Shown here: positions 43,000 through 55,313 of the stretch, in pieces | How the letters are laid out: each line of letters opens with the position of its first letter | Numbering within the stretch: the stretch's first letter is position 1 | Translations under genes and position numbers: made by a program | Assembly: GCF_030250645.1 (NCBI RefSeq) | Contig: NZ_JASSVS010000004.1 | Location: forward strand, 1-64,000 | DNA: 64,000 nucleotides | From: Marinobacter azerbaijanicus | GTDB lineage: Bacteria > Pseudomonadota > Gammaproteobacteria > Pseudomonadales > Oleiphilaceae | Direction: 5' to 3' | The notes under the pieces: model-generated | Told to the model about the DNA's origin: nothing | Database searches by the model: none | The model's input: only the letters and a program-made list of their open reading frames with translations

Positions 43000-44160
43000 C
43001 TATTCGCCGCGCTCTTCTAAAACGGCAACTGCAGGTAGCGTTTTGCCTTCCACGAACTCCAGGAAAGCCCCGCCACCGGTGGAAATGTACGAGATTTTGT
43101 CACTCACACCGTACTTGTCAACGGCCGCGACAGTATCACCACCGCCAGCCAGGGAGAAAGCGTCGCTTTCGGCGATGGCTTTCGCCAGAGACTCGGTGCC
43201 GTTGCCGAACTGGTCGAACTCGAAGACGCCGACCGGGCCATTCCACAGGATGGTTTTGGAAGACTTCAGCAAGCCGGCGAATTTGGAGGCGGTTTCCGGG
43301 CCGACATCCAGGATCATGTCGTCTTCAGTGACCTCATCGATTTTCTTGATGGTCGCTTTTGCTGTTTCGGCAAACTCGCTGGCAACCACTACGTCCACCG
43401 GCAGCGGGATTTCAACGCGTGAGGCGATTTCCCGGGCGGTGTCGATAAGGTCGTGCTCGCACAGGGACTTGCCCACCGGGTGGCCGGCCGCCGCCAGGAA
43501 TGTGTTGGCGATGCCGCCACCGACAATGATGGAGTCGCAGACTTTTTCCAGGGCGTTGAGTACGTCCAGCTTGGTGGAAACCTTGGAGCCACCAACAATG
43601 GCCACTACCGGCTTGGCGGGGTTATCCAGGGCCTTGCCGAGCGCTTCCAGTTCCGCCGCCAGCAAGGGGCCTGCACAGGCTTCTGGAGCGAAGCGGGCAA
43701 CACCATGGGTAGAAGCCTGGGCGCGGTGGGCGGTGCCAAATGCATCCATCACATACACGTCGCACAGTGCGGCGTACTTTTTCGAGAGTTCTTCGTCGTC
43801 TTTCTTCTCGCCCTTGTTGAAGCGAACGTTTTCAAACAGGACCACTTCGCCCTTGGCCACTTCAACGCCGTCCAGGTAGTCTGTGATCAGGCGTACTTCC
43901 TGGCCCAGCAGCTTGCCCAGGTGCTCAGCCACCGGCTTCATGGAGGAGGCTTCGTCATAAACCCCCTCTTCCGGGCGGCCCAGGTGGGACATCAGCATAA
44001 CGCGGGCGCCGGCGTCTTTTGCAGCCTTGATGGTGGGCAGGGAGGCGCGGATGCGGGCGTCGCTGGATACTTCGCCATTTTTTACCGGTACGTTCAGATC
44101 TTCACGGATCAGTACCCGCTTGCCGGCGAGGTCCAGATCGGTCATTTTCTTGATGGCCAT
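43000..44160 (-). CDS. pgk: Phosphoglycerate kinase
   Basis: The 386-residue enzyme moves phosphate between 1,3-bisphosphoglycerate and ADP. It has [21 protein letters not shown] near the start in pieces, [15 protein letters not shown], the hinge region and the ATP-site [21 protein letters not shown] and [17 protein letters not shown] near the C-terminus. The length is normal for bacterial Pgk. GGGAAAA precedes the ATG. It lies downstream of epd. Confidence 0.96.
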   Translation of the reverse strand: MAIKKMTDLDLAGKRVLIREDLNVPVKNGEVSSDARIRASLPTIKAAKDAGARVMLMSHLGRPEEGVYDEASSMKPVAEHLGKLLGQEVRLITDYLDGVEVAKGEVVLFENVRFNKGEKKDDEELSKKYAALCDVYVMDAFGTAHRAQASTHGVARFAPEACAGPLLAAELEALGKALDNPAKPVVAIVGGSKVSTKLDVLNALEKVCDSIIVGGGIANTFLAAAGHPVGKSLCEHDLIDTAREIASRVEIPLPVDVVVASEFAETAKATIKKIDEVTEDDMILDVGPETASKFAGLLKSSKTILWNGPVGVFEFDQFGNGTESLAKAIAESDAFSLAGGGDTVAAVDKYGVSDKISYISTGGGAFLEFVEGKTLPAVAVLEERGE

Positions 44161-44207
44161 AACATTTTTCCCTTGATCAGATCTTGTGCACTTGAAGCGG
44201 GTCTGGG

Positions 44208-44335
44208 TGTCGGATTACGGCTTCGCCTAATCCGACCTACAACTGATTGTCGGTTGTCGCTACGCTCGAACCGACCTACGGGTGGTCGGTCGTAGGTCGG
44301 TGGTAGGTCGGATTAGGCGAAGCCGTAATCCGACA
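44208..44335. repeat. Bipartite REP-like palindrome, copy 1
   Basis: A 33-base unit at 44208-44240, starting TGTCGGATTACGG, recurs as a perfect reverse complement at 44303-44335. Between the units is a second imperfect palindrome, GTCGGTT...AACCGAC, which also occurs in copy 2 at 52728. Units of the GTAGGTCGGATTA type are common REP sequences in bacteria. It lies between epd and pgk. Confidence 0.8.
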
Positions 44336-44344
44336 ATCCGACAA

Positions 44345-45379
44345 TCAGCCACTGCCTGTCTCTAACCAGCACTGGCTGACGTCCAGCATCCGGTTTGCGA
44401 ACCCCCACTCGTTATCAAACCAGCACAGCACCTTTACCATGGTGCCGCCGGTTACACGCGTCTGGCCTCCGTCCACGATGCCGGAATGGGCGTCGTGGTT
44501 AAAATCGGAGCTGGCCAGAAGCTCGTCGGTGTAGCCCAGAATGTGCTTCAACGGGCCACGGGCGGCGTTTTTTAATAAGTTATTCACCGCCTCCACCGAG
44601 GTGTTTTCCCGAACATTCACCACCATATCGATCGCCGACACGTTCATGGTTGGCACGCGCATGGCCACTGAGCTGAATCGCCCCTCCATGTGGGGAAGCA
44701 GGCGTTCAATGCCTTTGGCAAGCCCCGTGTCCACTGGCACTATGTTGTGCAGCGCACTGCGGGTTCGGCGCAGGTCCTGGTGATGGTAGGCGTCAATAAC
44801 CGGCTGGTCGTTCATCGCCGCATGGATAGTGGTGGTACTACCCTGTTCCACGCCCAGCGCATCATCCAGTATCCGGATCACCGGCACCAGGCAGTTAGTG
44901 GTGCAGGACGCTGCTGCCACGATCCGGTCCGAATCGGTCAACTGATCCTGGTTCACACCATAGACAACGGTCCGATCGACATCGGATTCCGCAGGCTGCG
45001 AAAACAGCAGGCGTTTGGCGCCAGCCTTCAGATGCAGCTCCGCTGTCCCACGATCGGTGAATGCGCCGGAACATTCCAGCACCAGGTCGACGCCCAGTTC
45101 ACCCCAGGGCAACTCCGATGGATCGGCATGGCGGACCACCCGGATTCGGTCACCATTCACCAGTAACGAATCTCCCTCAACCCTCACATCACCCTGGAAC
45201 CGGCCATGGGTGGAGTCGTAACGGGTCAGATGGGCAAGAGTGTCGATATCGGCCAGTTCGTTAATCGCGATCACCTGCAGGCGATCGCGAAAACCGTTCT
45301 CATAGAGCGCGCGCAGGACGCACTGGCCAATACGGCCGTACCCATTGATGGCGATGCGATACGGGGCAGCTTTGCTCAT
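44345..45379 (-). CDS. epd: Erythrose-4-phosphate dehydrogenase (GAPDH-like)
   Basis: The 344-residue enzyme has the NAD-binding start YRIAINGYGRIGQCVLRAL, the catalytic Cys in AAASCTTNCLVPVI and the tail WFDNEWGFANRMLD. Epd-like features are SCTTNCLVPV and the position between tkt and pgk. It oxidises erythrose-4-phosphate for pyridoxal phosphate synthesis, though GAPDH activity cannot be ruled out from sequence. Its start codon overlaps the tkt stop by one base (TGATG). Confidence 0.88.
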   Translation of the reverse strand: MSKAAPYRIAINGYGRIGQCVLRALYENGFRDRLQVIAINELADIDTLAHLTRYDSTHGRFQGDVRVEGDSLLVNGDRIRVVRHADPSELPWGELGVDLVLECSGAFTDRGTAELHLKAGAKRLLFSQPAESDVDRTVVYGVNQDQLTDSDRIVAAASCTTNCLVPVIRILDDALGVEQGSTTTIHAAMNDQPVIDAYHHQDLRRTRSALHNIVPVDTGLAKGIERLLPHMEGRFSSVAMRVPTMNVSAIDMVVNVRENTSVEAVNNLLKNAARGPLKHILGYTDELLASSDFNHDAHSGIVDGGQTRVTGGTMVKVLCWFDNEWGFANRMLDVSQCWLETGSG

Positions 45380-47379
45380 CAGGCTTCCAGCAGTTCCCCG
45401 GCCACGGCAAGCACATTGTCCACCGTGAAGCCGAACTCCTTGAACAGTTCGCCCGCCGGCGCGGACTCACCGAAGGTGCTCATGCCCACCACGCGACCGT
45501 CCAGACCAACGTACTTGTACCAGTAGTCTTCGACACCGGCCTCAATGGCAACGCGGTTGGTCACTTCCAGCGGCAGCACGTCCTGCTTGTAGGCGGCACT
45601 CTGGGCATCGAAGGTGTCGGTGGATGGCATGGAAACCACACGGACTTTGCTGCCTTTCTCTCGCAACGCTGCCGCGGCATCTTGTGCCAGACCCACTTCC
45701 GAGCCGGTGGCTATCAGGATCAGGTCCGGGGTGCCTTCACTGTCTGACAGGATGTAACCGCCTCTGGCAATGTTCGCCAGCTGCTCAGCGTTACGTTCCT
45801 GGTGTGGCAGGCCCTGGCGCGAGAACACCATGGCCGTGGGGCCGTCCGTGCGTTCCAGCGCTGCTTTCCAGGCTACCGCAGATTCCACCGCGTCCGCCGG
45901 ACGCCAGGTGCTCATGTTGGGAGTGGTGCGCAGGCTGGCCATCTGCTCGACTGGCTGGTGGGTGGGACCGTCTTCACCCAGGCCGATGGAGTCGTGGGTG
46001 AACACATAGATGGAGCGCTGTTTCATCAGCGCCGCCATGCGAACCGCGTTACGGCAGTATTCCATGAAGATCAGGAAGGTGGCACCGTAAGGTACGAGGC
46101 CACCATGCAGGGCGACACCGTTCATGATCGCGGCCATGCCGAACTCGCGAACGCCGTAGTACACGTAGTTACCGCTGGCATCGTCTCTGGTCAGCGGCTT
46201 GCTGTCCTTCCAGATGGTGAGGTTGGAGCCGGCCAGGTCGGCGGAGCCACCAAGCAGTTCCGGCAGCAGCGGGCCATAGGCATTCAGGGTGTTCTGGGAG
46301 GCCTTACGGCTGGCGATGGTCTCGCCCTTGTCCTGGCATTCCTGGATGTAAGCCTGGGCCTTTTCGGAGAAATCCGCTGGCAGTTCGCCGGCCATGCGGC
46401 GCTTGAACTCGGCAGCCAGTTCGGGTTCTGCCTTTTCGTACGCGGCAAATGCCTGCTCCCACTCAGCCTGGGCAGCTGCGCCCTTTTCGCGGGCATCCCA
46501 GCCGCTGTAGATTTCTGAGGGAATTTCGAAGGCACCGTGGTTCCAGCCCAGTTTCTCACGGGTCAGGGCGACTTCATCTTCGCCCAGAGCCGCGCCGTGG
46601 CAGGCTTCAGTGCCCTGCTTGTTGGGGGAACCGAAACCGATAATGGTTTTGCAGCAGATCAGCGTGGGTTGGGCGGTATTTGCCCTTGCCGCCTCAATGG
46701 CACTGCGGACGGCTTCCGGGTTGTGGCCGTCAACCTCGGGTACAACCTGCCAGCCATAGGCTTCGAAACGCTTCGGGGTATCGTCGGTGAACCAGCCATC
46801 CACTTCGCCGTCGATGGAAATGCCGTTGTCGTCATAGAACATGACCAGCTTGCCAAGGCCCAGGGTACCAGCCAGGGAAGCCACTTCGTGGGAGATACCC
46901 TCCATCAGGCAGCCGTCACCCAGGAAGGCATAGGTGTAATGGTCAACAATGTTGTGGCCAGGGCGGTTGAACTGTGCCGCCAGTGTTTTCTCCGCCAGCG
47001 CAAAACCAACCGCGTTGGCAATCCCCTGCCCCAAGGGGCCAGTGGTGGTTTCAACGCCTGGTGTGTAGCCATACTCCGGGTGACCGGGTGTCTTGGAATG
47101 CAGCTGACGGAAGTTCTTGATGTCTTCGATGGAGACGTCATAGCCACTCAGGTGCAGCAATGAATACTGCAGCATGGAACCATGGCCGTTGGACAGCACA
47201 AAACGATCGCGGTTGGCCCACTTGGGGTTGGCCGGGTTGTGGCTGAGGAAATCATTCCAGAGGACCTCGGCGATGTCTGCCATACCCATGGGGGCGCCCG
47301 GGTGGCCGGATTTGGCTTTCTGAACCGCATCCATGCTCAGCGCGCGAATGGCGTTGGCGAGATCTGTGCGAGACGGCAT
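45379..47379 (-). CDS. tkt: Transketolase
   Basis: The 666-residue thiamine-diphosphate enzyme transfers two-carbon units in the pentose phosphate pathway. It shows [20 protein letters not shown] at the start, [20 protein letters not shown] with the ThDP motif, and [20 protein letters not shown] in the pyrimidine domain. The ATG at 47379 is chosen because the 26 codons before it are not homologous. It is the first gene of the tkt-epd-pgk-fba run and is divergent from the SahR-like gene. Confidence 0.96.
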   Translation of the reverse strand: MPSRTDLANAIRALSMDAVQKAKSGHPGAPMGMADIAEVLWNDFLSHNPANPKWANRDRFVLSNGHGSMLQYSLLHLSGYDVSIEDIKNFRQLHSKTPGHPEYGYTPGVETTTGPLGQGIANAVGFALAEKTLAAQFNRPGHNIVDHYTYAFLGDGCLMEGISHEVASLAGTLGLGKLVMFYDDNGISIDGEVDGWFTDDTPKRFEAYGWQVVPEVDGHNPEAVRSAIEAARANTAQPTLICCKTIIGFGSPNKQGTEACHGAALGEDEVALTREKLGWNHGAFEIPSEIYSGWDAREKGAAAQAEWEQAFAAYEKAEPELAAEFKRRMAGELPADFSEKAQAYIQECQDKGETIASRKASQNTLNAYGPLLPELLGGSADLAGSNLTIWKDSKPLTRDDASGNYVYYGVREFGMAAIMNGVALHGGLVPYGATFLIFMEYCRNAVRMAALMKQRSIYVFTHDSIGLGEDGPTHQPVEQMASLRTTPNMSTWRPADAVESAVAWKAALERTDGPTAMVFSRQGLPHQERNAEQLANIARGGYILSDSEGTPDLILIATGSEVGLAQDAAAALREKGSKVRVVSMPSTDTFDAQSAAYKQDVLPLEVTNRVAIEAGVEDYWYKYVGLDGRVVGMSTFGESAPAGELFKEFGFTVDNVLAVAGELLEA

Positions 47380-47550
47380 TGACGTTTCTCCAGTTTTGGT
47401 CGGCAAAAAGGTGAACAGATAAAAAGAAGGCGCGTATTTTCGCCGATTAGTGACCACCGGGGCAAATCGGCGTCACTCTTTTTACATCTCTTTTCAGGCA
47501 CGGATTTCAATCACAGGAATTTTGGCTGATTTTTCAAATAGATCTATCTC

Positions 47551-47572
47551 TATATCAATTTATTTTGATATA
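47551..47572. promoter_or_regulatory. SahR-type operator before the sahR-like gene
   Basis: TATATCAA and TTGATATA form a perfect inverted repeat with a 6-base spacer. The same layout occurs before metK at 48632. It lies between tkt and the regulator gene, close to a likely -10 box TATAGATA. Confidence 0.7.
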
Positions 47573-47613
47573 GATATTGAATGCCCGGCCAGACATCCTT
47601 AAACTTTCCTCCC

Positions 47614-48615
47614 ATGACATCCATGACCACACACGCAGATGAGCTGTCCTCCGTGGACGCACTGGCACCGATCTTCAAGGCGAGCGGCGACCCTTTGCGC
47701 CTGGAGATTCTGCGGGTGCTGCGCCGGGATACCTTCGGTGTGCTGGAACTGAGCCAGCTTTTCGATATGCGCCAGTCCGGCATGAGCCACCACCTCAAAG
47801 TGATGCACAAGGCCGGGCTGCTGGAACCCCAGCGCGAAGGCAATGCCATTTTCTACCGGCGCCCCCTCAATCTGGAGAGCGACAAGCTCACCGACCAGAC
47901 CATCCGGCAGGTGTTTGAAACCGTGGACCGCATTCCCCTTCCGGAACATCTGCGGGGAAAGATAGAGGCTATCCGCAACCAGCGAGCCGATCAGTCCCAG
48001 GCATTTTTTGCGCGCTACGCGGAAAAGTTCCGCGAGCAGCAGGAACTGATTGCAGCATTTGAGCTTTACGCAGAACCGGTGGCAGACCTGATCCGCAATC
48101 GCGCTACCCGACATGACTGGAAAACGGGCCTGGAAATTGGTCCCGGCGAGGGGGCATTTCTGCCGGTGCTGGCGGAAATCTGCGAGCATGTTGTAGCGCT
48201 GGACAACTCCCGCGACATGCTGGCCAAGGCCACACGCACCTGCATCGACGAAAGACTGAACAACGTCGACCTGATAGAGGGCGTAACCGACAACCTGCTG
48301 GCCCGGGGTGACGATTTCGATCTGGTGGTGGCCAATATGGTACTGCACCACGTGCCCAGCCCCGCTGACATCTTTCTGGACGCTTCGGCACTGATGAAGA
48401 CCGGCGGCTGTCTGGTCATCAGCGACCTGTGCAGCCACGACCAGGACTGGGCCAAGGAAAACTGTGGCGACCTCTGGCTGGGCTTCGAACCGGAAGAGCT
48501 CACCAGCTGGGCGGCCGACGCCGGGCTGGTGGCTGGAGAGTCCCTGTTTATTGGCCTGCGCAACGGATTCCAGGTACAGGTAAGAGAGTTCTGGAAAAAC
48601 CCGGAGCCTGCCTGA
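47614..48615 (+). CDS. ArsR-type regulator with SAM-methyltransferase domain (SahR-like)
   Basis: The protein of about 333 residues has an ArsR winged helix in the first 90 residues (FKASGDPLRLEILRVLRRDT, then MRQSGMSHHLKVMHKAGLL) and a class I SAM-binding fold after about 125 (GLEIGPGEGAFLPVL, ANMVLHHVPSP). SahR proteins of proteobacteria have this layout and sense S-adenosylhomocysteine to control the methyl cycle. The start is uncertain: in-frame ATGs at 47581, 47614 and 47623, none with a ribosome site. It is followed by metK, with shared operators. Confidence 0.8.
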   Translation: MTSMTTHADELSSVDALAPIFKASGDPLRLEILRVLRRDTFGVLELSQLFDMRQSGMSHHLKVMHKAGLLEPQREGNAIFYRRPLNLESDKLTDQTIRQVFETVDRIPLPEHLRGKIEAIRNQRADQSQAFFARYAEKFREQQELIAAFELYAEPVADLIRNRATRHDWKTGLEIGPGEGAFLPVLAEICEHVVALDNSRDMLAKATRTCIDERLNNVDLIEGVTDNLLARGDDFDLVVANMVLHHVPSPADIFLDASALMKTGGCLVISDLCSHDQDWAKENCGDLWLGFEPEELTSWAADAGLVAGESLFIGLRNGFQVQVREFWKNPEPA

Positions 48616-48631
48616 CAGCAGAAATGAAAAC

Positions 48632-48653
48632 TGTATCAATTTTTTTTGATATA
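48632..48653. promoter_or_regulatory. SahR-type operator before metK
   Basis: TGTATCAA and TTGATATA flank a 6-base T spacer, the same layout as at 47551. A TAGAAT -10 box overlaps its right end, so binding would block the metK promoter. Confidence 0.7.
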
Positions 48654-48764
48654 GAATTGTGCAGACTCTGACAACTGATTTACGATACCGACATCAAAAC
48701 AGCCGGCTGAAGCCAAAGATCCACCGCCGGCCCGAATTTGCAACGCTCACAGAGGAGCAACCCT

Positions 48765-49955
<1,191 letters not shown>

Positions 49956-50015
49956 TTTCCGGCCTGATCCTGGGCTTGGGTTTGGACTTGGGTTAGCCCG
50001 TCACTGTGGGTGGGG

Positions 50016-50125
50016 GCGGCGCTGAGGGACCCCCTTCATGGACACGCTACAAGCACGTCCGTGTGCGCTTGGGGTCGGCCATCCATGGCCTCCCACAGTC
50101 CATGAAAGGGGTCCCTCACCACCGC
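50016..50125 (+). repeat. Cruciform element E (variable-arm palindrome family)
   Basis: Arms of 28 bp (50016-50043 and 50098-50125, three mismatches) enclose a 54-nt core starting ACGCTACAAG. Hairpin 1 is CACGTCCGTGTG and hairpin 2 is GGCCATCCATGGCC; the core ends CCCACA. It shares most of its core with element F, which faces it 138 bases away. Confidence 0.85.
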
Positions 50126-50263
50126 TTCGCATTTTGGTGAGGGCTTCTCAAGGCAAGTTGATTGGAAATCTGGCGTTTCCAGCACGATTTAGACGGAGAC
50201 ATTTTAGAGGCCAGATTAGCAGTGTTGATCGTACAAAGACGGCGATCACCAAAATTTGAACGA

Positions 50264-50371
50264 GGCGGTGGGGGGATTCTCTCCCCGGAATGTGGGAGGC
50301 CAAGGATGGCCGACCTCAAGCGCACATGGATGTGCTCGTAGCGTTTCCGGGGAGAGAATCCCCCCACCGCC
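50264..50371 (-). repeat. Cruciform element F (variable-arm palindrome family)
   Basis: Perfect 27-bp arms (50264-50290 and 50345-50371) enclose a 54-nt core that on the minus strand starts ACGCTACGAG. Hairpin 1 is CACATCCATGTG and hairpin 2 is GGCCATCCTTGGCC. It lies just before ahcY. The interval between E and F has its own inverted pair ATTTTGGTGA (50131) and TCACCAAAAT (50246). Confidence 0.85.
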
Positions 50372-50437
50372 GATACACCAAGATTGAGAGGCCACGGGAA
50401 AAACCTCCGAGGCCAACGGTTAACAAAGGAGAACACC

Positions 50438-51832
<1,395 letters not shown>

Positions 51833-51844
51833 TCAGGTAGCAGC

Positions 51845-52714
51845 ATGGAAACCCAGAAACAGTTCAAACGCCGCTTCAGCTTTGAGTTTTTCCCGCCCAA
51901 GACCGACAAGGGCTGGGAAAAGCTGCAGGGCGTTCGCAACACGCTGGCCGAAGTTGACCCGGATTTTTTCTCGGTCACCTTTGGTGCTGGCGGCTCCACC
52001 CGGGACAGGACTGTGCAGACAGTACTGGACCTGCACAAGCGGGGCGTGTCCACTGCACCGCATCTATCCTGTGTGGGCGCCACCCGCGACAGCATTGCGG
52101 AACTGCTGGACGTGTACAGGGAAAATGGCATCAACCGCATCGTCGCCCTGCGGGGCGATATGCCCTCCGGTATGGGGGCGGCCGGTGAACTTCGCTATGC
52201 GAATGAGCTGGTCACTTTCATTCGTGAGCATAGCGGCGACGCCTTCAACATCGAAGTGGCGGCCTACCCGGAGTTTCATCCCCAGGCCCGCACCGCGGAA
52301 GACGACCTGAAGAACTTCGCCCGCAAGGTTGAAGCCGGCGCCAACAGTGCCATTACGCAGTACTTTTTTAATGCCGACAGCTACTTCTACTTTATAGACC
52401 GGCTGGAAAAGATGGGCGTCACCATTCCGGTGGTGCCGGGCATCATGCCTATCGTCAACTTTTCCAACCTGACCCGCTTCTCCGACATGTGCGGCGCGGA
52501 AATCCCCCGCTGGATCCGCAAGCAGCTGGAAGCCTATGGCGACGACAGCGACAGCATCCGCAAGTTCGGCGAGGAAGTGGTCACCCGCATGTGCGAGAAG
52601 CTGCTCGCCGCCGGAGCGCCCGGGTTGCACTTCTATACCCTGAACCAGGCTGAGCCCAGCCTTAGCATCTGGAAGAATCTGGGTATTGGTGAGCGTGAGA
52701 AGATTGCGTTTTGA
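51845..52714 (+). CDS. metF: Methylenetetrahydrofolate reductase
   Basis: The 289-residue flavoprotein makes 5-methyl-THF for methionine synthesis. It has FSFEFFPPKTDKGWEKL, VTFGAGGSTRDRT, ALRGDMPSGMG, and IPVVPGIMPIVNFSNLTRFS. It follows ahcY by 12 bases, so the operon supplies both ends of homocysteine remethylation. A REP-like palindrome follows. Confidence 0.96.
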   Translation: METQKQFKRRFSFEFFPPKTDKGWEKLQGVRNTLAEVDPDFFSVTFGAGGSTRDRTVQTVLDLHKRGVSTAPHLSCVGATRDSIAELLDVYRENGINRIVALRGDMPSGMGAAGELRYANELVTFIREHSGDAFNIEVAAYPEFHPQARTAEDDLKNFARKVEAGANSAITQYFFNADSYFYFIDRLEKMGVTIPVVPGIMPIVNFSNLTRFSDMCGAEIPRWIRKQLEAYGDDSDSIRKFGEEVVTRMCEKLLAAGAPGLHFYTLNQAEPSLSIWKNLGIGEREKIAF

Positions 52715-52727
52715 AGGCGGTTTTTAG

Positions 52728-52841
52728 TGTCGGATTACGGCCCTGCGGGCCTAATCCGACCTGCAACTGATTGTCGGTTTTCGCTGCGCTCTAACCGACC
52801 TACCGTAGGTCGGATTAGGCCCGCAGGGCCGTAATCCGACA
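52728..52841. repeat. Bipartite REP-like palindrome, copy 2
   Basis: A 37-base unit at 52728-52764 recurs as its reverse complement at 52805-52841 with one mismatch. It shares TGTCGGATTACGG and the inner palindrome with copy 1 (44208), but the tips of the outer hairpins differ (CCCTGCGGG here, CTTCG there) with pairing kept. It lies after metF and may act as a 3' end or terminator. Confidence 0.8.
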
Positions 52842-53029
52842 ACTCCACCTGACTCCTCCCTCACCCCCTCCTCCAACCATTTGATTTCCTGCATTTCTCC
52901 CGTTAATGGTCTAGAGTGTAAAAGTTGCAGTTCCATTAACTGCCCCCGGAAAGAACAGGCTTGATCAGCCCGCATTTTCGGAGCACTCCACCAGGTGCAC
53001 GGGCAATAAAAGCAAAAACAGGAGATTGT

Positions 53030-53788
53030 ATGAGCACTAAATGGATTAAAACGGTTGGCGCAACTCTGGCATTCACTGTTGCTGCGGGAACCGTCAGCGC
53101 AGAGACCCTGCGCGTTGTTACCGACCCCAGCTTCGTGCCTTTCGAAATGATGGATCAGGAAACCGGAGAGATGATCGGGTTCGATATGGAGATCATCCGC
53201 GAAGTGGCAGATCGTGCCGGCTTTGAGATCGACCTGAACACCATGGACTTCAATGGCATCATTCCTGCCCTGCAAACGGGTAACGTGGATATCGCCATCG
53301 CCGGCATTACCATCACCGAAGAGCGTGAGGAAATCGTCGATTTCTCTGACCCGTATTACGATTCCGGCCTGCGGATTATGGTGCGCCAGGACAACGACAA
53401 TGTTGAAGAGATTTCTGACCTCGAAGGCAAGAAGATCGGCACCAAGATCGGCAGCACCAGTTACGACTACCTGATGAAAACGCTGGACGAAGACGACGGT
53501 GTCACCCCGTACCCGGGCAGCTCTGACATGTACATGGCACTTATGTCCGGCGCGGTTGATGCAGTGTTCTACGATGCGCCAAACGTAGGCTACTTCGCCA
53601 AGACCCGAGGTGAAGGCAAGGTCAAGACCGTTGGTAAACTTTACGAAGGCCAGCAGTACGGCATCGCCCTGAAAGACGGCAGCGAATGGGTAGACGACGT
53701 GAATGACGCCCTGGCTGAGATCAAGGAAGACGGCACTTACAAGGAGATCTACGAGAAGTGGTTCGGCCCCATGCCGGAAGACAAGTAA
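53030..53788 (+). CDS. Polar amino acid ABC transporter, periplasmic binding protein
   Basis: The 252-residue protein has a signal peptide (MSTKWIKTVGATLAFTVAAG, cut near VSA) and the SBP_bac_3 fold: TLRVVTDPSFVPFEMMDQET, GFDMEIIREVADRAG, and the hinge strand GLRIMVRQDND. It resembles GlnH-type glutamine or polar amino acid binders; the ligand is not certain. The ATG at 53030 has AGGAGAT upstream. A GC-rich hairpin separates it from the permease. Confidence 0.88.
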   Translation: MSTKWIKTVGATLAFTVAAGTVSAETLRVVTDPSFVPFEMMDQETGEMIGFDMEIIREVADRAGFEIDLNTMDFNGIIPALQTGNVDIAIAGITITEEREEIVDFSDPYYDSGLRIMVRQDNDNVEEISDLEGKKIGTKIGSTSYDYLMKTLDEDDGVTPYPGSSDMYMALMSGAVDAVFYDAPNVGYFAKTRGEGKVKTVGKLYEGQQYGIALKDGSEWVDDVNDALAEIKEDGTYKEIYEKWFGPMPEDK

Positions 53789-53801
53789 AACTGAAAACCA
53801 C

Positions 53802-53826
53802 AGCCGGGGCGTACAACGCCCCGGCT
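53802..53826 (+). promoter_or_regulatory. Hairpin between binding protein and permease
   Basis: A perfect 10-bp stem (AGCCGGGGCG/CGCCCCGGCT) with loop TACAA and no U-run follows the binding-protein gene. It probably favours the binding protein over the downstream genes, as inferred for urtA-urtB. Confidence 0.5.
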
Positions 53827-53857
53827 GGCAACTCCCCACTCAACGGAGACATCCACT

Positions 53858-54529
53858 GTGGAATTCCAGTTTCAGTTTGACTGGCAGGCAGCCATCAACT
53901 CGATTCCCTACCTGCTTAAAGGTATTCCCTACACCCTTCTTATTTCCTTTGGCGGCCTCGCCATCGGCTTTGTACTCGGCATCATCTTCGGCCTGCTGAG
54001 CATCAATAAAAAGTGGTTCTTTCGCTGGCCTGCCACGGCGTATATCGAAATTTTTCGCGGCACCCCGATCCTGGTACAGGTGCTGTTCATCTTCTACGGT
54101 CTGCCAGATCTGGTGGGCGGCCCCATTGATCCGCTGACAGCCGGTATCGCAGCCATTGCCCTGAACTCCGGCGCCTATATCTCCGAAGTTGTCCGTGGCG
54201 GCGTGCAGTCCATCGACAAGGGGCAGACCGAAGCGGGCCTGTCCCTCGGCCTGTCACGGTCCCAGACCTTCTGGTCGATCATCTGGCCCCAGGCCTTCCG
54301 CCGCATGATCCCGCCACTGGGCAACCAGGCGATCGTGAGCATCAAGGACACCTCGCTGTTCTCGGTGATCGGTGTGGGCGAACTGGTTCGTCAGGGCCAG
54401 GTGTATATCGCCAATACCTTTACCGCCTTCGAGGTCTACTTCGTGGTGGCACTCATGTACCTCGCGATAACCCTCTCCCTCTCTCTCGTGCTCCGCCTCA
54501 TAGAGCGGCGCGGACTGGCTTCTGTCTGA
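53858..54529 (+). CDS. Polar amino acid ABC transporter, permease
   Basis: The 223-residue membrane protein has about five helices and the HisMQ-type core: YIEIFRGTPILVQVLFIFYG, IAAIALNSGAYISEVVRGGV, and the ATPase-binding EAGLSLGLSRSQTFWSIIWP. The GTG start at 53858 is preceded by AACGGAGAC. It lies between the binding protein and the ATPase gene. Confidence 0.9.
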   Translation: MEFQFQFDWQAAINSIPYLLKGIPYTLLISFGGLAIGFVLGIIFGLLSINKKWFFRWPATAYIEIFRGTPILVQVLFIFYGLPDLVGGPIDPLTAGIAAIALNSGAYISEVVRGGVQSIDKGQTEAGLSLGLSRSQTFWSIIWPQAFRRMIPPLGNQAIVSIKDTSLFSVIGVGELVRQGQVYIANTFTAFEVYFVVALMYLAITLSLSLVLRLIERRGLASV

Positions 54530-54542
54530 AGGATAGGTACCC

Positions 54543-55289
54543 ATGACACAGATCGTGCAAATGCGGGGCATGAACAAGTACTTCGGTACCCTGCATGTCC
54601 TCAAGGAAATTGACCTGACCGTTGACGCCGGCGAAGTGGTGGTGATCATCGGCGCCAGCGGTTCCGGCAAGTCCACCCTCATCCGCTGCGTCAACGGCCT
54701 GGAAGAATTCGAGTCCGGCAAGCTGGTGGTGGACGGCAACGAACTTGCCCCGAAAGGGGGCAACCAGAAAGCCCTGGCGGAAATCCGCAAGGAAGTGGGC
54801 ATGGTGTTCCAGCAGTTCAATCTCTTCCCTCACCTCACGGTGAAAAAGAACATCATGCTGGCACCCAGGAAGGTCAAGGAAGCCCCCGAGCCCATCGCCA
54901 GTGCCACGGCGGACCGGCTGCTGAACCGCGTGGGGATTGCCAGCCAGGCCGACAAATACCCCTCTCACCTGTCCGGTGGCCAGCAACAGCGGGTTGCCAT
55001 TGCCCGCGCCCTGGCCATGGAACCCAGGCTGATGCTGTTCGACGAACCCACCTCAGCCCTGGACCCGGAAATGATCGGCGAAGTGCTGGACGTTATGCGG
55101 GAGCTGGCCAAGGAAGGCATGACCATGATGGTGGTCACCCACGAGATGGGCTTCGCCCGGGAAGTGGCCGACCGCGTGATCTACATCCACGAAGGCCAGA
55201 TTGTCGAGGAAGGCAAGCCTGCGGATGTATTCGACAACCCGCAGAATGAGCGGACCCAGGCGTTCCTGAGCCGGGTGTTGGCGCACTGA
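54543..55289 (+). CDS. Polar amino acid ABC transporter, ATP-binding protein
   Basis: The 248-residue ATPase has Walker [10 protein letters not shown] (38-46), the signature [16 protein letters not shown] near 140 and Walker [16 protein letters not shown]. It is a GlnQ/HisP-type subunit. It follows the permease by 13 bases and closes the operon. Confidence 0.93.
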   Translation: MTQIVQMRGMNKYFGTLHVLKEIDLTVDAGEVVVIIGASGSGKSTLIRCVNGLEEFESGKLVVDGNELAPKGGNQKALAEIRKEVGMVFQQFNLFPHLTVKKNIMLAPRKVKEAPEPIASATADRLLNRVGIASQADKYPSHLSGGQQQRVAIARALAMEPRLMLFDEPTSALDPEMIGEVLDVMRELAKEGMTMMVVTHEMGFAREVADRVIYIHEGQIVEEGKPADVFDNPQNERTQAFLSRVLAH

Positions 55290-55313
55290 GCCATATCCCG
55301 GCTTATAAGCCAG

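Noticed and set aside
50372..50437. S-adenosylhomocysteine riboswitch before ahcY
   Set aside because: The short leader between element F and the start codon lacks the GAGGRGCGYUGC core of SAH riboswitches and has no room for the pseudoknot.
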